Source: Bacteroidales bacterium UBA2287 (GTDB lineage: Bacteria > Bacteroidota > Bacteroidia > Bacteroidales > Tenuifilaceae). Taken from it: a stretch of DNA of 64,000 bases. Where the stretch lies: NCBI GenBank assembly GCA_002345675.1, contig DDWL01000026.1, positions 62,001-126,000 of the forward strand, in the 5' to 3' direction. How positions within the stretch are numbered: position 1 is the stretch's first letter; each line of letters starts with the position of its first letter. This document shows positions 45,862-54,736 of the stretch, one piece after another. Under the pieces are notes generated by a model. The model saw only the letters and a list, made by a program, of their open reading frames with translations. It searched no databases and had not been told where the DNA came from. Made by a program: the position numbers and the translations under genes.

Positions 45862-46599
45862 ATGTACAAAACTATAGCATTAATAGCATTTGCGGGCATA
45901 CTAACCGCCTGCTCAAAATCGCCCTCGAAGGTGCAGAGCGAAAAAGTGGAGCAACTATCCACAAGCCCATTCGAGGCAGGAAAACCAATTACCATAACCT
46001 TCGAAAAGGGGAAGGAATTTTACCACCCGCTTATTGTATTTTGGGTTGAAGATGAAAATGGAAAGTATATCGAAACCCTTTACGCTTCAAAATCAATTGC
46101 AACTGGCGTATTTAGGTACGGGGTTAACGAAAAAGGAAAATGGAAGGAAGGCGAACGCCGCCGTTCGGCAGCACTGCCATACTGGGGTCATAAGCGAGGT
46201 TTTAAAGCTCCCGATGGGCTTTACCTGCCAACACCCGAAAACCCTTTACCCGATGCAGTTACCGGTGCAACACCAACATCAAATTTCGAAATAAAAACAA
46301 ACGTGAATTCGGGGCTTAAAAAGTTTACAATTTACATGGAAATAAATCAAACCTGGGATTGGAATAACTATTGGCACAACAACCGTTTTCCCGACGACGA
46401 GGAGTATAAAACCAGCTGCCAGCCCGCTTTGGTTTACTCTGTAAATATTGATGCTTATGGTTCCAATGCCGAATTTGAGCTAAAGCCCATTGGACATAGC
46501 CATCCATCGGGTAAAACGGGTGAACTTTTTCCCGACCTAAGCGGCTTTACAACTGCTCTCGAAATTGCCAAAAAGGTGATGGTTAGGGTTGGTAGCTAA
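45862..46599 (+). CDS. DUF2271-like periplasmic lipoprotein
   Basis: A 245-residue lipoprotein (lipobox ILTACS near residues 14-19) with a beta-rich body resembling DUF2271. Blocks include PLIVFWVEDENGKYIETLYA, a WGHKRG segment and QTWDWNNYWHNNRFPDD. It carries PDAVTGATPTS (near 132-142), which resembles the D-x-x-(S/T)-G-A-T motif that ApbE-type enzymes flavinylate. It shares an operon with a TonB receptor. DUF2271 is a best guess, and the flavin link is speculative. Confidence 0.6.
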   Translation: MYKTIALIAFAGILTACSKSPSKVQSEKVEQLSTSPFEAGKPITITFEKGKEFYHPLIVFWVEDENGKYIETLYASKSIATGVFRYGVNEKGKWKEGERRRSAALPYWGHKRGFKAPDGLYLPTPENPLPDAVTGATPTSNFEIKTNVNSGLKKFTIYMEINQTWDWNNYWHNNRFPDDEEYKTSCQPALVYSVNIDAYGSNAEFELKPIGHSHPSGKTGELFPDLSGFTTALEIAKKVMVRVGS

Positions 46600-46621
46600 A
46601 TGATAAAAAAACCAGATAAGT

Positions 46622-46757
46622 TAGGAAACGGTCGGGACAATAGCCGTTGAGGACTACGTAGACACAAACTTATAAACCGAGCAGAAAGCTTGCAAGCGAG
46701 AGCGAAGCATGCCCAACCATCTAAACCTCAATTGCATATAAGCCCTTGTTGGCAGCA
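46622..46757 (-). repeat. Imperfect hairpin element 1 (attC-like), end of accessory island
   Basis: A 136-base imperfect inverted repeat. TTGAGG...TAGATGG-type arms at about 46646-46662 and 46716-46733 pair, and the centre is the palindrome gcttgcaagc (46688-46697). The right end is gttggcagcag. It begins 3 bases after the stop of the hydrolase gene on the minus strand, as attC sites follow cassette genes. The outer left end (ggaaac) fits poorly, as might a terminal site. Confidence 0.5.
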
Positions 46758-46759
46758 GT

Positions 46760-47641
46760 TTATTTCATACTTGTCAATACCTTTTCCAAAATCAAATTAA
46801 ATTCAGTCGGTTTTTCTATCATTGGATAATGTCCAGTTGCAGAAATGGTTTCCACTTGAAAACTATTTTTACAATGGTTTTTCAGTCCCGTTTCGTTTGT
46901 TGGAAAACCGTCACTGTTTATTAAATACAACTTGTAATTAAGTTGTTCTAATCTTTGTGCATCGGTATAAGCGTATTGCATTTGGTTCATACACGTTCCA
47001 TAGCCTATAACGGAATCGCTATTTGCAAAATCAGTTTTTACTCTGTCTTTCACTTCCTTTGAAGTTGCTGGGTGAAAAAGCATCATGTCTGCATACACAA
47101 GTGCAGTATTTTTAAAGTCGTTTTGCAGCATTGGAAAAAAGTCTGTCATTTGTTTCATCTGCTCTGGTGTAAATACAACGTCAATTAATTTGAAATTGTC
47201 AACGCCTACAATTCCGACTATTTTGGAATTGTTGCTAAGTGCTATTTGCAACATTATTTCGCCAGCCATTGAATGTCCAATGATTACCACATTTTTTAGG
47301 TTCATTATATCAATAAATGCTGTTACATCATTGGCATATTCTTCTATAGTCCAATTTGTTCTTTCTGCTTTAGATTTGCCAAAACCGGGTAAGTCAATTG
47401 CGTAAACATTGTAATCTTTAGAAAAATAATCTACTTGATTTTTCCAATAAGTTCCGTCAATACACCAGCCGTGTAAAAACAGAAGTGTTGTATCGCCTTT
47501 TCCTTGTTGAAAATAATTGATTTCAACTTGTTTGTCCCTGATTGTGATTTGTTTTGCTGCCATACTTTTTTGTGTTTGTGCCTTGCATACACTTCCTGAA
47601 AGAGAAGCAATGACGATTAATAAAATTGCTTTTTTATTCAT
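46760..47641 (-). CDS. Secreted alpha/beta hydrolase
   Basis: A 293-residue hydrolase with a signal peptide (MNKKAILLIVIASLSGSVCK, about 1-22). The nucleophile elbow is GHSMAGE (near residues 121-127), the oxyanion region FLHGWCID is near 54-61, and the catalytic His is in TGHYPMIEKP near the end. It is a lipase/esterase-type fold without a known substrate. It follows a WYL regulator gene by 59 bases and ends against a hairpin. Base use is more AT-rich than in neighbouring core genes, so it looks acquired. Confidence 0.82.
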   Translation of the reverse strand: MNKKAILLIVIASLSGSVCKAQTQKSMAAKQITIRDKQVEINYFQQGKGDTTLLFLHGWCIDGTYWKNQVDYFSKDYNVYAIDLPGFGKSKAERTNWTIEEYANDVTAFIDIMNLKNVVIIGHSMAGEIMLQIALSNNSKIVGIVGVDNFKLIDVVFTPEQMKQMTDFFPMLQNDFKNTALVYADMMLFHPATSKEVKDRVKTDFANSDSVIGYGTCMNQMQYAYTDAQRLEQLNYKLYLINSDGFPTNETGLKNHCKNSFQVETISATGHYPMIEKPTEFNLILEKVLTSMK

Positions 47642-47700
47642 TTTTAATTGAATTATGAAGCAAAGCTAAAAGGCACATAGGACAGCCCTTTGTCAGGGGT

Positions 47701-48390
47701 CTAAAATATTTTTTTTGAACGTTCTTCTAAATAGTGTTCAATGCTGAAAGTCTTGTCGGGTTTAAAATGAGTTTGAAGCAATTTTAGTTCTTTTATTCTG
47801 TCAAGCCGAAATTCTCTAAGTTCTTTCCTGAGTTCGCAATAGGCAATTGTTGTCCAAACAGCACCACTAAAATAAACGGCATAAGGATTAATGATTCGTT
47901 CCGTTATTTGGTTTTCATTTTTTGATTGATATTGAATTTTTATTTTTTCGTTTTCTGTAATAGAATGTTGAATACTGTTTAAATGTAAACTTGTAGGTGC
48001 CCAAGGTTTATGAAAACCAATTCTCGAATTTAAAAATTCTAATTTGTCTTTGTCCTTGGTTGATAATACTGCCTTAATTTTTAAGAGTGCCGATTCGTAA
48101 TTTTGTTTTAGTGAATCTTCAGTATGATAATTCAAAATTTTGCTTGTCGTAACCAAAGCTCTGGCTTCTTCTGTTGTGAACATTACAGGTGGCAACCGAT
48201 AACCTTCGACTAAAAAATATCCTTTTCCTTCTTCTTCACCAATTGGAACACCTGCAAGTCTTAATGTCTGAATATCTCTATAAATTGTCCTATTGGTGAC
48301 TTCAAACCGTTCAGATATTTCACGAGCAGTTGTCAGTCTTTTAGATTGAAGTTGAATGAGTATGCTTGTTAGTCTGTCTAATCGGTTCAT
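47701..48390 (-). CDS. HTH-WYL transcription regulator
   Basis: A 229-residue regulator. An N-terminal winged helix (HTH_11 type: TAREISERFEVTNRTIYRD, residues 17-35) is followed by a WYL-type domain with KIQYQSKNENQITERIINPYA (split over strands, about 148-168) and a C-terminal part. Such proteins control transcription in response to nucleic acid or small ligands and are frequent in defence and accessory regions. It probably controls the hydrolase gene behind it. Confidence 0.85.
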   Translation of the reverse strand: MNRLDRLTSILIQLQSKRLTTAREISERFEVTNRTIYRDIQTLRLAGVPIGEEEGKGYFLVEGYRLPPVMFTTEEARALVTTSKILNYHTEDSLKQNYESALLKIKAVLSTKDKDKLEFLNSRIGFHKPWAPTSLHLNSIQHSITENEKIKIQYQSKNENQITERIINPYAVYFSGAVWTTIAYCELRKELREFRLDRIKELKLLQTHFKPDKTFSIEHYLEERSKKIF

Positions 48391-48542
48391 CTGTCGTATT
48401 GAGTTTCACTAAATATCAAATAACGGCTCAGCTAATCAGATAGTTACAAAAGCAATTAAGCCTATATTTTATTCTAATACATCAAAGCTTTCAAGCCGTT
48501 ATAGTCAATATTTCACTTGCTTTCGGGCAAGTTGGGGGAATT

Positions 48543-48682
48543 GCTGCTAACGGCTGGGGGTGTGGCGAGTGCGGGAGCGCGAGTTTCGATTTCATCGCAC
48601 GATGAAATCGCCCCAAACGGGCGATGATGTTTCGAAGTTCTATATCTACCCGCATTGGCTACACCCCTTGTTGGCTGCTGCC
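48543..48682 (-). repeat. Imperfect hairpin element 2 (attC-like)
   Basis: A 140-base imperfect palindrome between the WYL gene and the DUF6557-like gene. Outer arms pair gctgctaac (48544-48552) with gttggctgctgc (48671-48682), then ggggtgtggc with a complementary gctacacccc. The centre is a 10-base-pair hairpin (gatttcatcg...cgatgaaatc). The last codons of the gene on the minus strand lie within the right arm, as for integron cassettes. The ends match site 49331-49339. Confidence 0.65.
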
Positions 48683-49156
48683 TTTTTTATCTAAGCGTTT
48701 TTTTAGTTCTTCAAGTGAAATTGTTTTTATTTTCTTTTCTTCCTCTGTTAATTCTTTATATTCTTCAACTCTTTTATTAATCATATCGAGTTGCTCTTTT
48801 ATTTCTTTTTCTTCGTAGTCTATGAAAGTCATTTCATATAAACAATGGGATATTATTTCTAATTCGTTGAAATTCCTAATTGTCTCAGTAGCCAATTCCA
48901 TTCCTAACCATTTATTCCATTCTACAAATTCAAGAGCATAACTATCTGTTATTGAATTTATTTCTTTTTCATTTTTTCTTCCTGATACGTCCACATACGT
49001 TTTTATTTCACTTTCGTCTTCTACATCACTGTCATATTCAGTCAATACAATATTCATATCACTTTCTTCAGGTTGCATAAATTTCAATTTTTCATATACA
49101 TTTCTATATTCGTCAATCATATTTAATTGGTCAGGGTAAAGTCTAAGAAGTGTCAT
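48659..49156 (-). CDS. DUF6557-like protein with probable N-terminal frameshift
   Basis: A 165-residue acidic protein as read from the ATG at 49156. It has the pattern LYPDQ, PEESDM near residue 31, YVDVSGRKN (near 53-61), VEWNKWLGM and LEIISHCLYEMTFIDY, resembling the DUF6557 family. Removing one base at about 49192 extends the frame upstream to an ATG and adds KDLIKSNSWLSVE, which fits the family start. Its last residues are encoded in a hairpin element. It is AT-rich, and its function is unknown. Confidence 0.7.
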   Translation of the reverse strand: MTLLRLYPDQLNMIDEYRNVYEKLKFMQPEESDMNIVLTEYDSDVEDESEIKTYVDVSGRKNEKEINSITDSYALEFVEWNKWLGMELATETIRNFNELEIISHCLYEMTFIDYEEKEIKEQLDMINKRVEEYKELTEEEKKIKTISLEELKKRLDKKGSSQQGV

Positions 49157-49330
49157 TTCAACACTTAGCCAACTATTTGATTTTATTAAGTCATTTCATT
49201 TACTTTCAATTTTTCTCATTTAAAAAAGAATCTCTTCAGAATTTATTTCAGTAAATTATTACGTCAGATGTTAAAAAATCTCAAGCTAATAATTGTATGT
49301 TTCTAAATGTCAAGTTGTTCTTTCAAGGTT

Positions 49331-49339
49331 GCAGCCAAC
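49331..49339 (-). other. Possible cassette insertion site (core GTTGGCTGC)
   Basis: On the minus strand this reads GTTGGCTGCAACC and lies directly after the stop codon of the TIGR01777 gene. It matches the right core of hairpin element 2 (GTTAGCAGCAAT on the same strand) and would be the left edge of the island in cassette orientation. Confidence 0.5.
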
Positions 49340-50257
49340 TTATTTATAAAGGTCATTCAATGCCTCATCAATAGTATGGAACTTAAATTCGAAGGTTCCT
49401 TGCTTAAGTTTTTTGGGCGAAACATTTGAACTCGATAGCATTAGCTCCTCCCCCATTTGCCTTAATAGAATTTTAATTATAACTGCGGGAATTGAAAAAA
49501 CTGCGGGTCGATGAAACCTTTTTGCAACTGTTTTTACTAGTTCCTTTTGGCTTACGGGGTTTGGTGCCACTAAATTAAAAGCACCTTTGGCGCTAACATC
49601 TTCGAGTAAATGAATTATGGCATTTACCTCATCGGTAATGTGAATCCATGGTACAACTTGATTGCCATTGCCAAACCATGCTCCAGCATAGTACTTAATG
49701 GGAGGAACTAACTTTTTAAGCATTCCCCCATTGTGCGCAAGCACAACGCCAGTTCGAATTAAAACCAACCTAGTGTCCGATGGAACCTCGTGCATTGCCG
49801 ATGCTTCCCAATCGACCGTAAGGCGCGATAAAAAGCCATGCCCCGAAGCCGATTCCTCGGTTAAAACTTCGTTAGTATTGCTTTGGTAGTAACCAACAGC
49901 CGACGCCTGAATAAAAACCTCAGGCTTGTTGCGGGCAAACTGGCAGGCTCGGCCAAGAGCACGAGTAGCGCCTAATCGACTCCAAATTAATCGCTTACGC
50001 CGTTCTTTAGTCCAAAGTCCATCGCCAATACCTTCGCCAGCAAGGTTTATAATTGCAAAGCAATTGTTAACATCGTGAACCAGCTTTGGGCTAAAGTGTC
50101 CATCCCACAGAATGTAGCTAAGATTTTCTTGCGCTTTTCGAATTATAGCCGAATTTCGGGAGAGAATTGAAACGCTGTACCCCTTTGCCAACAATGCACT
50201 AACAAGCGATCGGCCAATAAGCCCTGTTCCCCCAGCTATTATAATTTGTTTGCGCAC
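49340..50257 (-). CDS. TIGR01777 family epimerase-like protein
   Basis: A 305-residue Rossmann protein of the TIGR01777 (SDR-related, YfcH-like) family. It has GGTGLIGRSLVSALLAKGY (residues 9-27), AIINLAGEGIGDG (near 67-79), the YYQS region, and the C-terminal RQMGEELMLSSSNVSPKKL segment. Members may act on cell-envelope or nucleotide sugars. The role of this one is unknown. The TAA abuts the presumed insertion site of the accessory island. Confidence 0.88.
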   Translation of the reverse strand: MRKQIIIAGGTGLIGRSLVSALLAKGYSVSILSRNSAIIRKAQENLSYILWDGHFSPKLVHDVNNCFAIINLAGEGIGDGLWTKERRKRLIWSRLGATRALGRACQFARNKPEVFIQASAVGYYQSNTNEVLTEESASGHGFLSRLTVDWEASAMHEVPSDTRLVLIRTGVVLAHNGGMLKKLVPPIKYYAGAWFGNGNQVVPWIHITDEVNAIIHLLEDVSAKGAFNLVAPNPVSQKELVKTVAKRFHRPAVFSIPAVIIKILLRQMGEELMLSSSNVSPKKLKQGTFEFKFHTIDEALNDLYK

Positions 50258-50438
50258 TATTTTGTAGTTTGAGTAAAGTTAAGGGTAAAAAGGAAACGAG
50301 TCAATAGCCAAAATAAAAACACCAAAAGTACCCATTTGTTTCAACCGAAGTTTATTGCTAGGCATTGTAATATTATTTATCTTGTCGTTTAAAATGGGTT
50401 GCTCTCTTTTATGAATCCTAAACTGAAAGAAGACTTAC

Positions 50439-51725
50439 ATGGCACACCACAATACAATAAAAGTTAATAGTTACTATAATTTGGCAAAGCGGCTCAATAA
50501 ATTTCCTCAGGGAGCGCCGCCAACCGAACTTCTTTTTAAAATTCTTAGAGTGCTTTTCTCGGAACGCGAAGCCAAATTGGTATCGCTTCTCCCTATAAAA
50601 CCATTTTCCGATAAGCGGGCTGCCGAAATTTGGAAATTGAGCCTGAGCGATGCTAAAGTTATTCTAAACGACCTTGCCGACAGGGGAATTCTTCTCGATT
50701 TTGAGCAGAATGGCGAAATAACCTACACCATGCCGCCTCCCATGGCAGGGTTCTTCGAGTTTTCGCTAATGCGATACCGAAACGATATTGACCAAAAAGC
50801 CCTTTCCGAACTATTTTACCAATACCTTAACGTGGAGGAGGATTTTATAAAAGATCTTTTTCTCGAAGGGGAAACCCAGTTGGGTAGGGCCTTTGTGAAT
50901 GAGAGCGTTCTTACAACTGAAAATACCCTTCATGTACTCGACTACGAAAGGGCTTCGGAGGTAATTAAAACCGCCGACCATATTGGCATTGGGATTTGCT
51001 ACTGCAGACATAAAATGGAGCATTTGGGGAAGAACTGTGCCGCCCCCATGGATATATGCATGACCTTTAACGGGCCTGCACAGTCGCTTATTCGCCATAA
51101 TATTACCCGTAAGGTCGATGTGGACGAAGGGCTCGACCTGCTTCAAAAGGCGCAAAGCCATAACCTTGTGCAATTTGGTGAAAACGTAAAGGAGCGGGTT
51201 GGATTTATTTGTAACTGCTGCGGGTGCTGCTGCGAAGCCCTTATTGCAGCCCGGAAGTTTGGCTTTTTAAACCCAGTTCAAACTACCAATTTTATTCCAG
51301 CAATAAACGACGAAAAGTGTACCGGCTGCGGTAAATGCGTTACTCTTTGTCCCGTTGAAGCCATGACCATAGTTTCAGCATGTGACCCCAACAATGCAAA
51401 CAAAAAGAAGGCAAAGCTCGACATAAACCAATGCCTTGGATGTGGTGTTTGCCTAAGGGGCTGCAATGTTAACGCTCTTTTTTTGATACAGCGAAAAGAA
51501 AGGGTTATAACGCCCGAAAATTCGGTTCACAGGGTAGTTTTAATGGCCATTGAACGAGGAAAGTTTCAAAACCTAATATTCGATAACCAGTTGCTTTTAA
51601 GCCACAGAGCAATGGCAGCCATATTTGGGGCAATTATAAAACTGCCACCAGCCAAACAAATTTTGGCAAGCAAGCAATTTAAGTCGAGGTATTTATTGGC
51701 AATAATTAGGAGGGCGGGGGTGTAG
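50439..51725 (+). CDS. Ferredoxin-type 4Fe-4S protein with N-terminal HTH-like domain
   Basis: A 428-residue protein. The N-terminal 110 residues look like a winged helix that could bind DNA or protein. Cysteine-rich parts follow: CYCRHKMEHLGKNC (near 189-202), ICNCCGCCCEALI (near 250-262), and two ferredoxin repeats CTGCGKCVTLCPVE (near 289-302) and CLGCGVCLRGCNVN (near 330-343). It probably carries electrons in an anaerobic pathway. No redox partner is adjacent. Similar proteins occur widely in anaerobic Bacteroidota. Confidence 0.82.
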   Translation: MAHHNTIKVNSYYNLAKRLNKFPQGAPPTELLFKILRVLFSEREAKLVSLLPIKPFSDKRAAEIWKLSLSDAKVILNDLADRGILLDFEQNGEITYTMPPPMAGFFEFSLMRYRNDIDQKALSELFYQYLNVEEDFIKDLFLEGETQLGRAFVNESVLTTENTLHVLDYERASEVIKTADHIGIGICYCRHKMEHLGKNCAAPMDICMTFNGPAQSLIRHNITRKVDVDEGLDLLQKAQSHNLVQFGENVKERVGFICNCCGCCCEALIAARKFGFLNPVQTTNFIPAINDEKCTGCGKCVTLCPVEAMTIVSACDPNNANKKKAKLDINQCLGCGVCLRGCNVNALFLIQRKERVITPENSVHRVVLMAIERGKFQNLIFDNQLLLSHRAMAAIFGAIIKLPPAKQILASKQFKSRYLLAIIRRAGV

Positions 51726-51857
51726 GGGTTGGAAAATATGATTTGTTGCCGATTTCTAAACGTTTTCCTAACAGAGTAAATCGAATCGGGTACAAAAACA
51801 ACTGAAAATATCACTGCACTGACATTCGCAAAAATGGAACTCTACCTTCAAACTATT

Positions 51858-53591
51858 TTAATTATAATCCATGTCAACCTGAATGCCTAATAGTTTATCT
51901 TCAGGTAATTCATCCTTTAATTCCAAACAAATATTCTGTTGAATAATCGTTTGATATTCAACTTCAGTAAGATATTTATTTACTTCATCTAACTGATTTT
52001 GATTCAATGTTAAAATATATTGTTTGCCAGAAATTCTAATGTATTCATCCAGTATTTTAAATAGTTCCGCTATTTGTCTAGGGTCAGTGTCGCTTAATAA
52101 TCTACTATCATGAAAAATACAATTTACTCGATGCGCAAAACCTTTAAGCAGAATAGTTAAGTCGTAACAAAATATTTTTATATTACCAATCCCATCAGAA
52201 CGATCGGCAGATATTTTCGCATCAATATCGTATCTTATTTGATTATCCCCATCATTATTTCTAACTGTAATACCAGCAGTTGCATTCGGATAAAATCTTT
52301 TTGCCAATTCTCTGAAAAAATCAGTAGTAGATTTAATAACCTCCTTAGCATCATCCAAATAATATTGAGTTTTCTCAGTTGAAGCAATAAAATTTTTTTC
52401 AGTCTTAATTTTTGATTTTTGGTATTTAGAAATTAATTCATCATAACGCTGAATGTTGACTTCCTTTGCCTTTAAATCTGATAATTTATCTTTTAGTTTT
52501 AAAACAATATCTAACGCTTGATGAGTATCTAAATATTTAAGTTTTGCATCTAGTTCAACCTTTTTTTGCTCAATAATTTTCTGCAACTCACTTAAAGAAC
52601 GTGATAGTTCATTCTTCTTATCTAATAATCTTTTCTCTCTGTTACTCGATAGATGTTTGTAAAATTTTTCTAAGTCTTCTAATGTTTTTAAAGATTCTTG
52701 ATTGAAAACCACTGAAGTTTCTTTGTAAATTCTTTCGATATTTTCTCTTTTTATATCAGGTGAAATCTTTCTTGTCTCTTCAATATTAAGTATCTGATTT
52801 TCTATAAGCGTAATCCTATTTTTTGCTTTTTCTATTTCGAGCTTAATTTTATCGGCATCTTTATTTATCTCATAGTAATCATCAGCTACTTTAAAAGCTT
52901 TTAAATCATTTTCAAGCTTCAAAATATCTTCTTTTACCTGCTGACCTTCAAGGGTAGCATCTTTCTTTTGATTAAAAAAATCTTTAAGTAATTCATCTTG
53001 ATTTAATTCCTTTACTAAATTTTTAATCCTTTCTTTTTCTTTACGAAGCTTAAATTTTTCTTCAACCAACAAAACATCAAGTCCTAATAATAGAGCATTT
53101 GTAATTTGAATCTGATAATCTTTTTTAACTGCATTTGGGTTATCATAATCAGTGTATGAAGCTTTTCGTGGTCTAATAAAAAAGGGAAGTAAAGATCTAA
53201 AACTTAATTCGCTTGTACCTGCTGGAATATCAAACAATAGAGATTCAAACTTATTTTTGAATTTCGTTAAAGAAATTTCTTGTCCATTTAAAACAATTAC
53301 ATTTTGCTTATCTGTTGACCTTTCCGCTTTAAAAGTTTCACTTCCAATTTTAAATGTTAGCAAAAAAGACCAACCTGACAAGTCTTTTTTTAAGCTATCC
53401 TTTTTACTTGAACCTAAACAAAAATGTATTAGAGCAATAATCAACGATTTACCAACTCCATTAGTTGTATTTCCCTTATCGGATGATTCTGGATTCTTTT
53501 GAATGGCAACAATAAAATTCAAACCAACCTCATTTTTAAAATGGACAGGTCTAAAGGATTCCTTATTTGCGGTTAATGAAATTAGTTGCAT
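51858..53591 (-). CDS. ABC-3C system ATPase (DUF2326 protein)
   Basis: A 577-residue SMC/RecF-type ATPase. Walker A is NGVGKS (residues 44-49). A long coiled coil fills about 160-400, and the C-terminal head has the CIFHDSRLLSDTD region in the Walker B area. The DUF2326 layout is that of ABC-three-component systems, in which this ATPase acts with a middle component and a CTD-containing effector. It overlaps the middle component gene by 10 bases, which argues for translation coupling. AT-rich codon use differs from core genes. Confidence 0.85.
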   Translation of the reverse strand: MQLISLTANKESFRPVHFKNEVGLNFIVAIQKNPESSDKGNTTNGVGKSLIIALIHFCLGSSKKDSLKKDLSGWSFLLTFKIGSETFKAERSTDKQNVIVLNGQEISLTKFKNKFESLLFDIPAGTSELSFRSLLPFFIRPRKASYTDYDNPNAVKKDYQIQITNALLLGLDVLLVEEKFKLRKEKERIKNLVKELNQDELLKDFFNQKKDATLEGQQVKEDILKLENDLKAFKVADDYYEINKDADKIKLEIEKAKNRITLIENQILNIEETRKISPDIKRENIERIYKETSVVFNQESLKTLEDLEKFYKHLSSNREKRLLDKKNELSRSLSELQKIIEQKKVELDAKLKYLDTHQALDIVLKLKDKLSDLKAKEVNIQRYDELISKYQKSKIKTEKNFIASTEKTQYYLDDAKEVIKSTTDFFRELAKRFYPNATAGITVRNNDGDNQIRYDIDAKISADRSDGIGNIKIFCYDLTILLKGFAHRVNCIFHDSRLLSDTDPRQIAELFKILDEYIRISGKQYILTLNQNQLDEVNKYLTEVEYQTIIQQNICLELKDELPEDKLLGIQVDMDYN

Positions 53592-53824
53592 TTGTATATT
53601 AATCCGTTTTTTTGGTCAATTGCATTTATTCCATACAGGAAAATAAATGTCATTATTAAATTGTCAAAACTATGCTTGGCAATATAGTACTCTTTTGATA
53701 AATCAACTTGATATATCTTCCAAATATCATCTATACTCATTGGTTTGTCAAGTTTCGAAAGCAAGTAACTTCCAAATCCTAACAGCGATTGAGAAAAATT
53801 AATATGTTTAGAAGGCATTATCAT
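53582..53824 (-). CDS. ABC-3C system middle component (MC6-like)
   Basis: An 80-residue protein with opening PSKHINFSQSLLGFGSYLLS (residues 4-23) and SFDNLIMTFIFLYGINAID near the end. This matches the middle component type that pairs with DUF2326 ATPases. It probably links the ATPase to the effector. It lies 3 bases after the effector gene and overlaps the ATPase gene. Confidence 0.78.
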   Translation of the reverse strand: MIMPSKHINFSQSLLGFGSYLLSKLDKPMSIDDIWKIYQVDLSKEYYIAKHSFDNLIMTFIFLYGINAIDQKNGLIYKCN

Positions 53825-53827
53825 TTC

Positions 53828-54724
53828 CTATTCTTTTAAAGGTTCCTCAAAAATATCACAACTTTCAAAATATTTTGCCATAATTGTTAAAATAGGTGTA
53901 AGAAATGCTTGCTCATTCTTTGGCATACATTTGTTTACTGTTTCCCAAAATAAAGAATCACCATTGTAATTTGGCATCAGTTCTTCATAAAGACCTATCA
54001 TCTTTTTTTGTAATTCTTCGGCAAGAAAACTTTCATTTGCTAAAAATTCATTTAATGCCCCAAGATTAAAGGATGCCGTATCTAAATATTGTTTTGTTCC
54101 CTTACTAAGGTTGTTAAAAATTATTTTTTCATCCCAATCTGGGAATTTAATAATTCCTTGCCCTTTCTTGACAGGAAGTTTCATAATAAAACCAAGAACT
54201 TGATTTAAAACTGAAAAATCAAGACTTGTTATTTGCTCCCAGTCAGGAAGAAAACCAACTATTCTAATGATTTGATCATCAGACAATCCAAAAACAATTG
54301 TTTCTATGTCTTTAGCGGTTAATATTTTACCTTTAGTTAATGAATTGTCTTTTACTATATTCGCAATTGTTTGATTGGCGTCAGCATTTACACCTTTATA
54401 TTTATCATTTACAACAAAATAAAATTCTTTTACAGGATTCCACTGAGAAATTAATCCAGCAAAATCTTTCTCTAATTTAGCGATAGCATCAGGGTAACTT
54501 TTACTAATATCTTCAGGGGCAAATACTTGATAAAATACGCCCCTGCTTCTAATGAAACCATCATTTTTCCTATCTCCAATATTACCCCAAGGTTTAATTT
54601 GCTCAAATTCAGGTTCAGCATAATTCATAACCTGAGTAAATAAGTCTTCAAAAGCATTCCCATCAGACCGCCTTATCTTATTATCAAACAATATCCTTGC
54701 TAGGGTAATTTCTTCTGTTTTCAT
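53828..54724 (-). CDS. ABC-3C effector: N-terminal nuclease-like domain plus ABC-3C CTD
   Basis: A 298-residue protein. The ATG at 54724 is preferred; an upstream in-frame TTG would overlap the -7 box. Residues 20-72 show E26, D51, D55-G-F and Y65-Q66-V with E71, a pattern like PD-(D/E)XK nucleases. Residues 150-298 resemble the ABC-3C C-terminal domain that binds the ATPase. In the model of these systems, an invasion signal passed through the ATPase would switch on the nuclease. The nuclease call is by pattern only. Confidence 0.75.
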   Translation of the reverse strand: MKTEEITLARILFDNKIRRSDGNAFEDLFTQVMNYAEPEFEQIKPWGNIGDRKNDGFIRSRGVFYQVFAPEDISKSYPDAIAKLEKDFAGLISQWNPVKEFYFVVNDKYKGVNADANQTIANIVKDNSLTKGKILTAKDIETIVFGLSDDQIIRIVGFLPDWEQITSLDFSVLNQVLGFIMKLPVKKGQGIIKFPDWDEKIIFNNLSKGTKQYLDTASFNLGALNEFLANESFLAEELQKKMIGLYEELMPNYNGDSLFWETVNKCMPKNEQAFLTPILTIMAKYFESCDIFEEPLKE

Positions 54725-54728
54725 ATTG

Positions 54729-54736
54729 CAAAAGTA
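54729..54736 (-). promoter_or_regulatory. -7 box TACTTTTG of the ABC-3C operon
   Basis: Full TAnnTTTG match on the minus strand ending only 4 bases before the ATG at 54724. The transcription start should therefore be at or next to the start codon, which predicts a leaderless or near-leaderless mRNA. No good -33 element was found. Confidence 0.6.

Noticed and set aside
46600..49339. Complete integron with integrase
   Set aside because: No tyrosine recombinase gene is present in the window, and the core sites differ from the classic consensus; only a cassette-like array is proposed.
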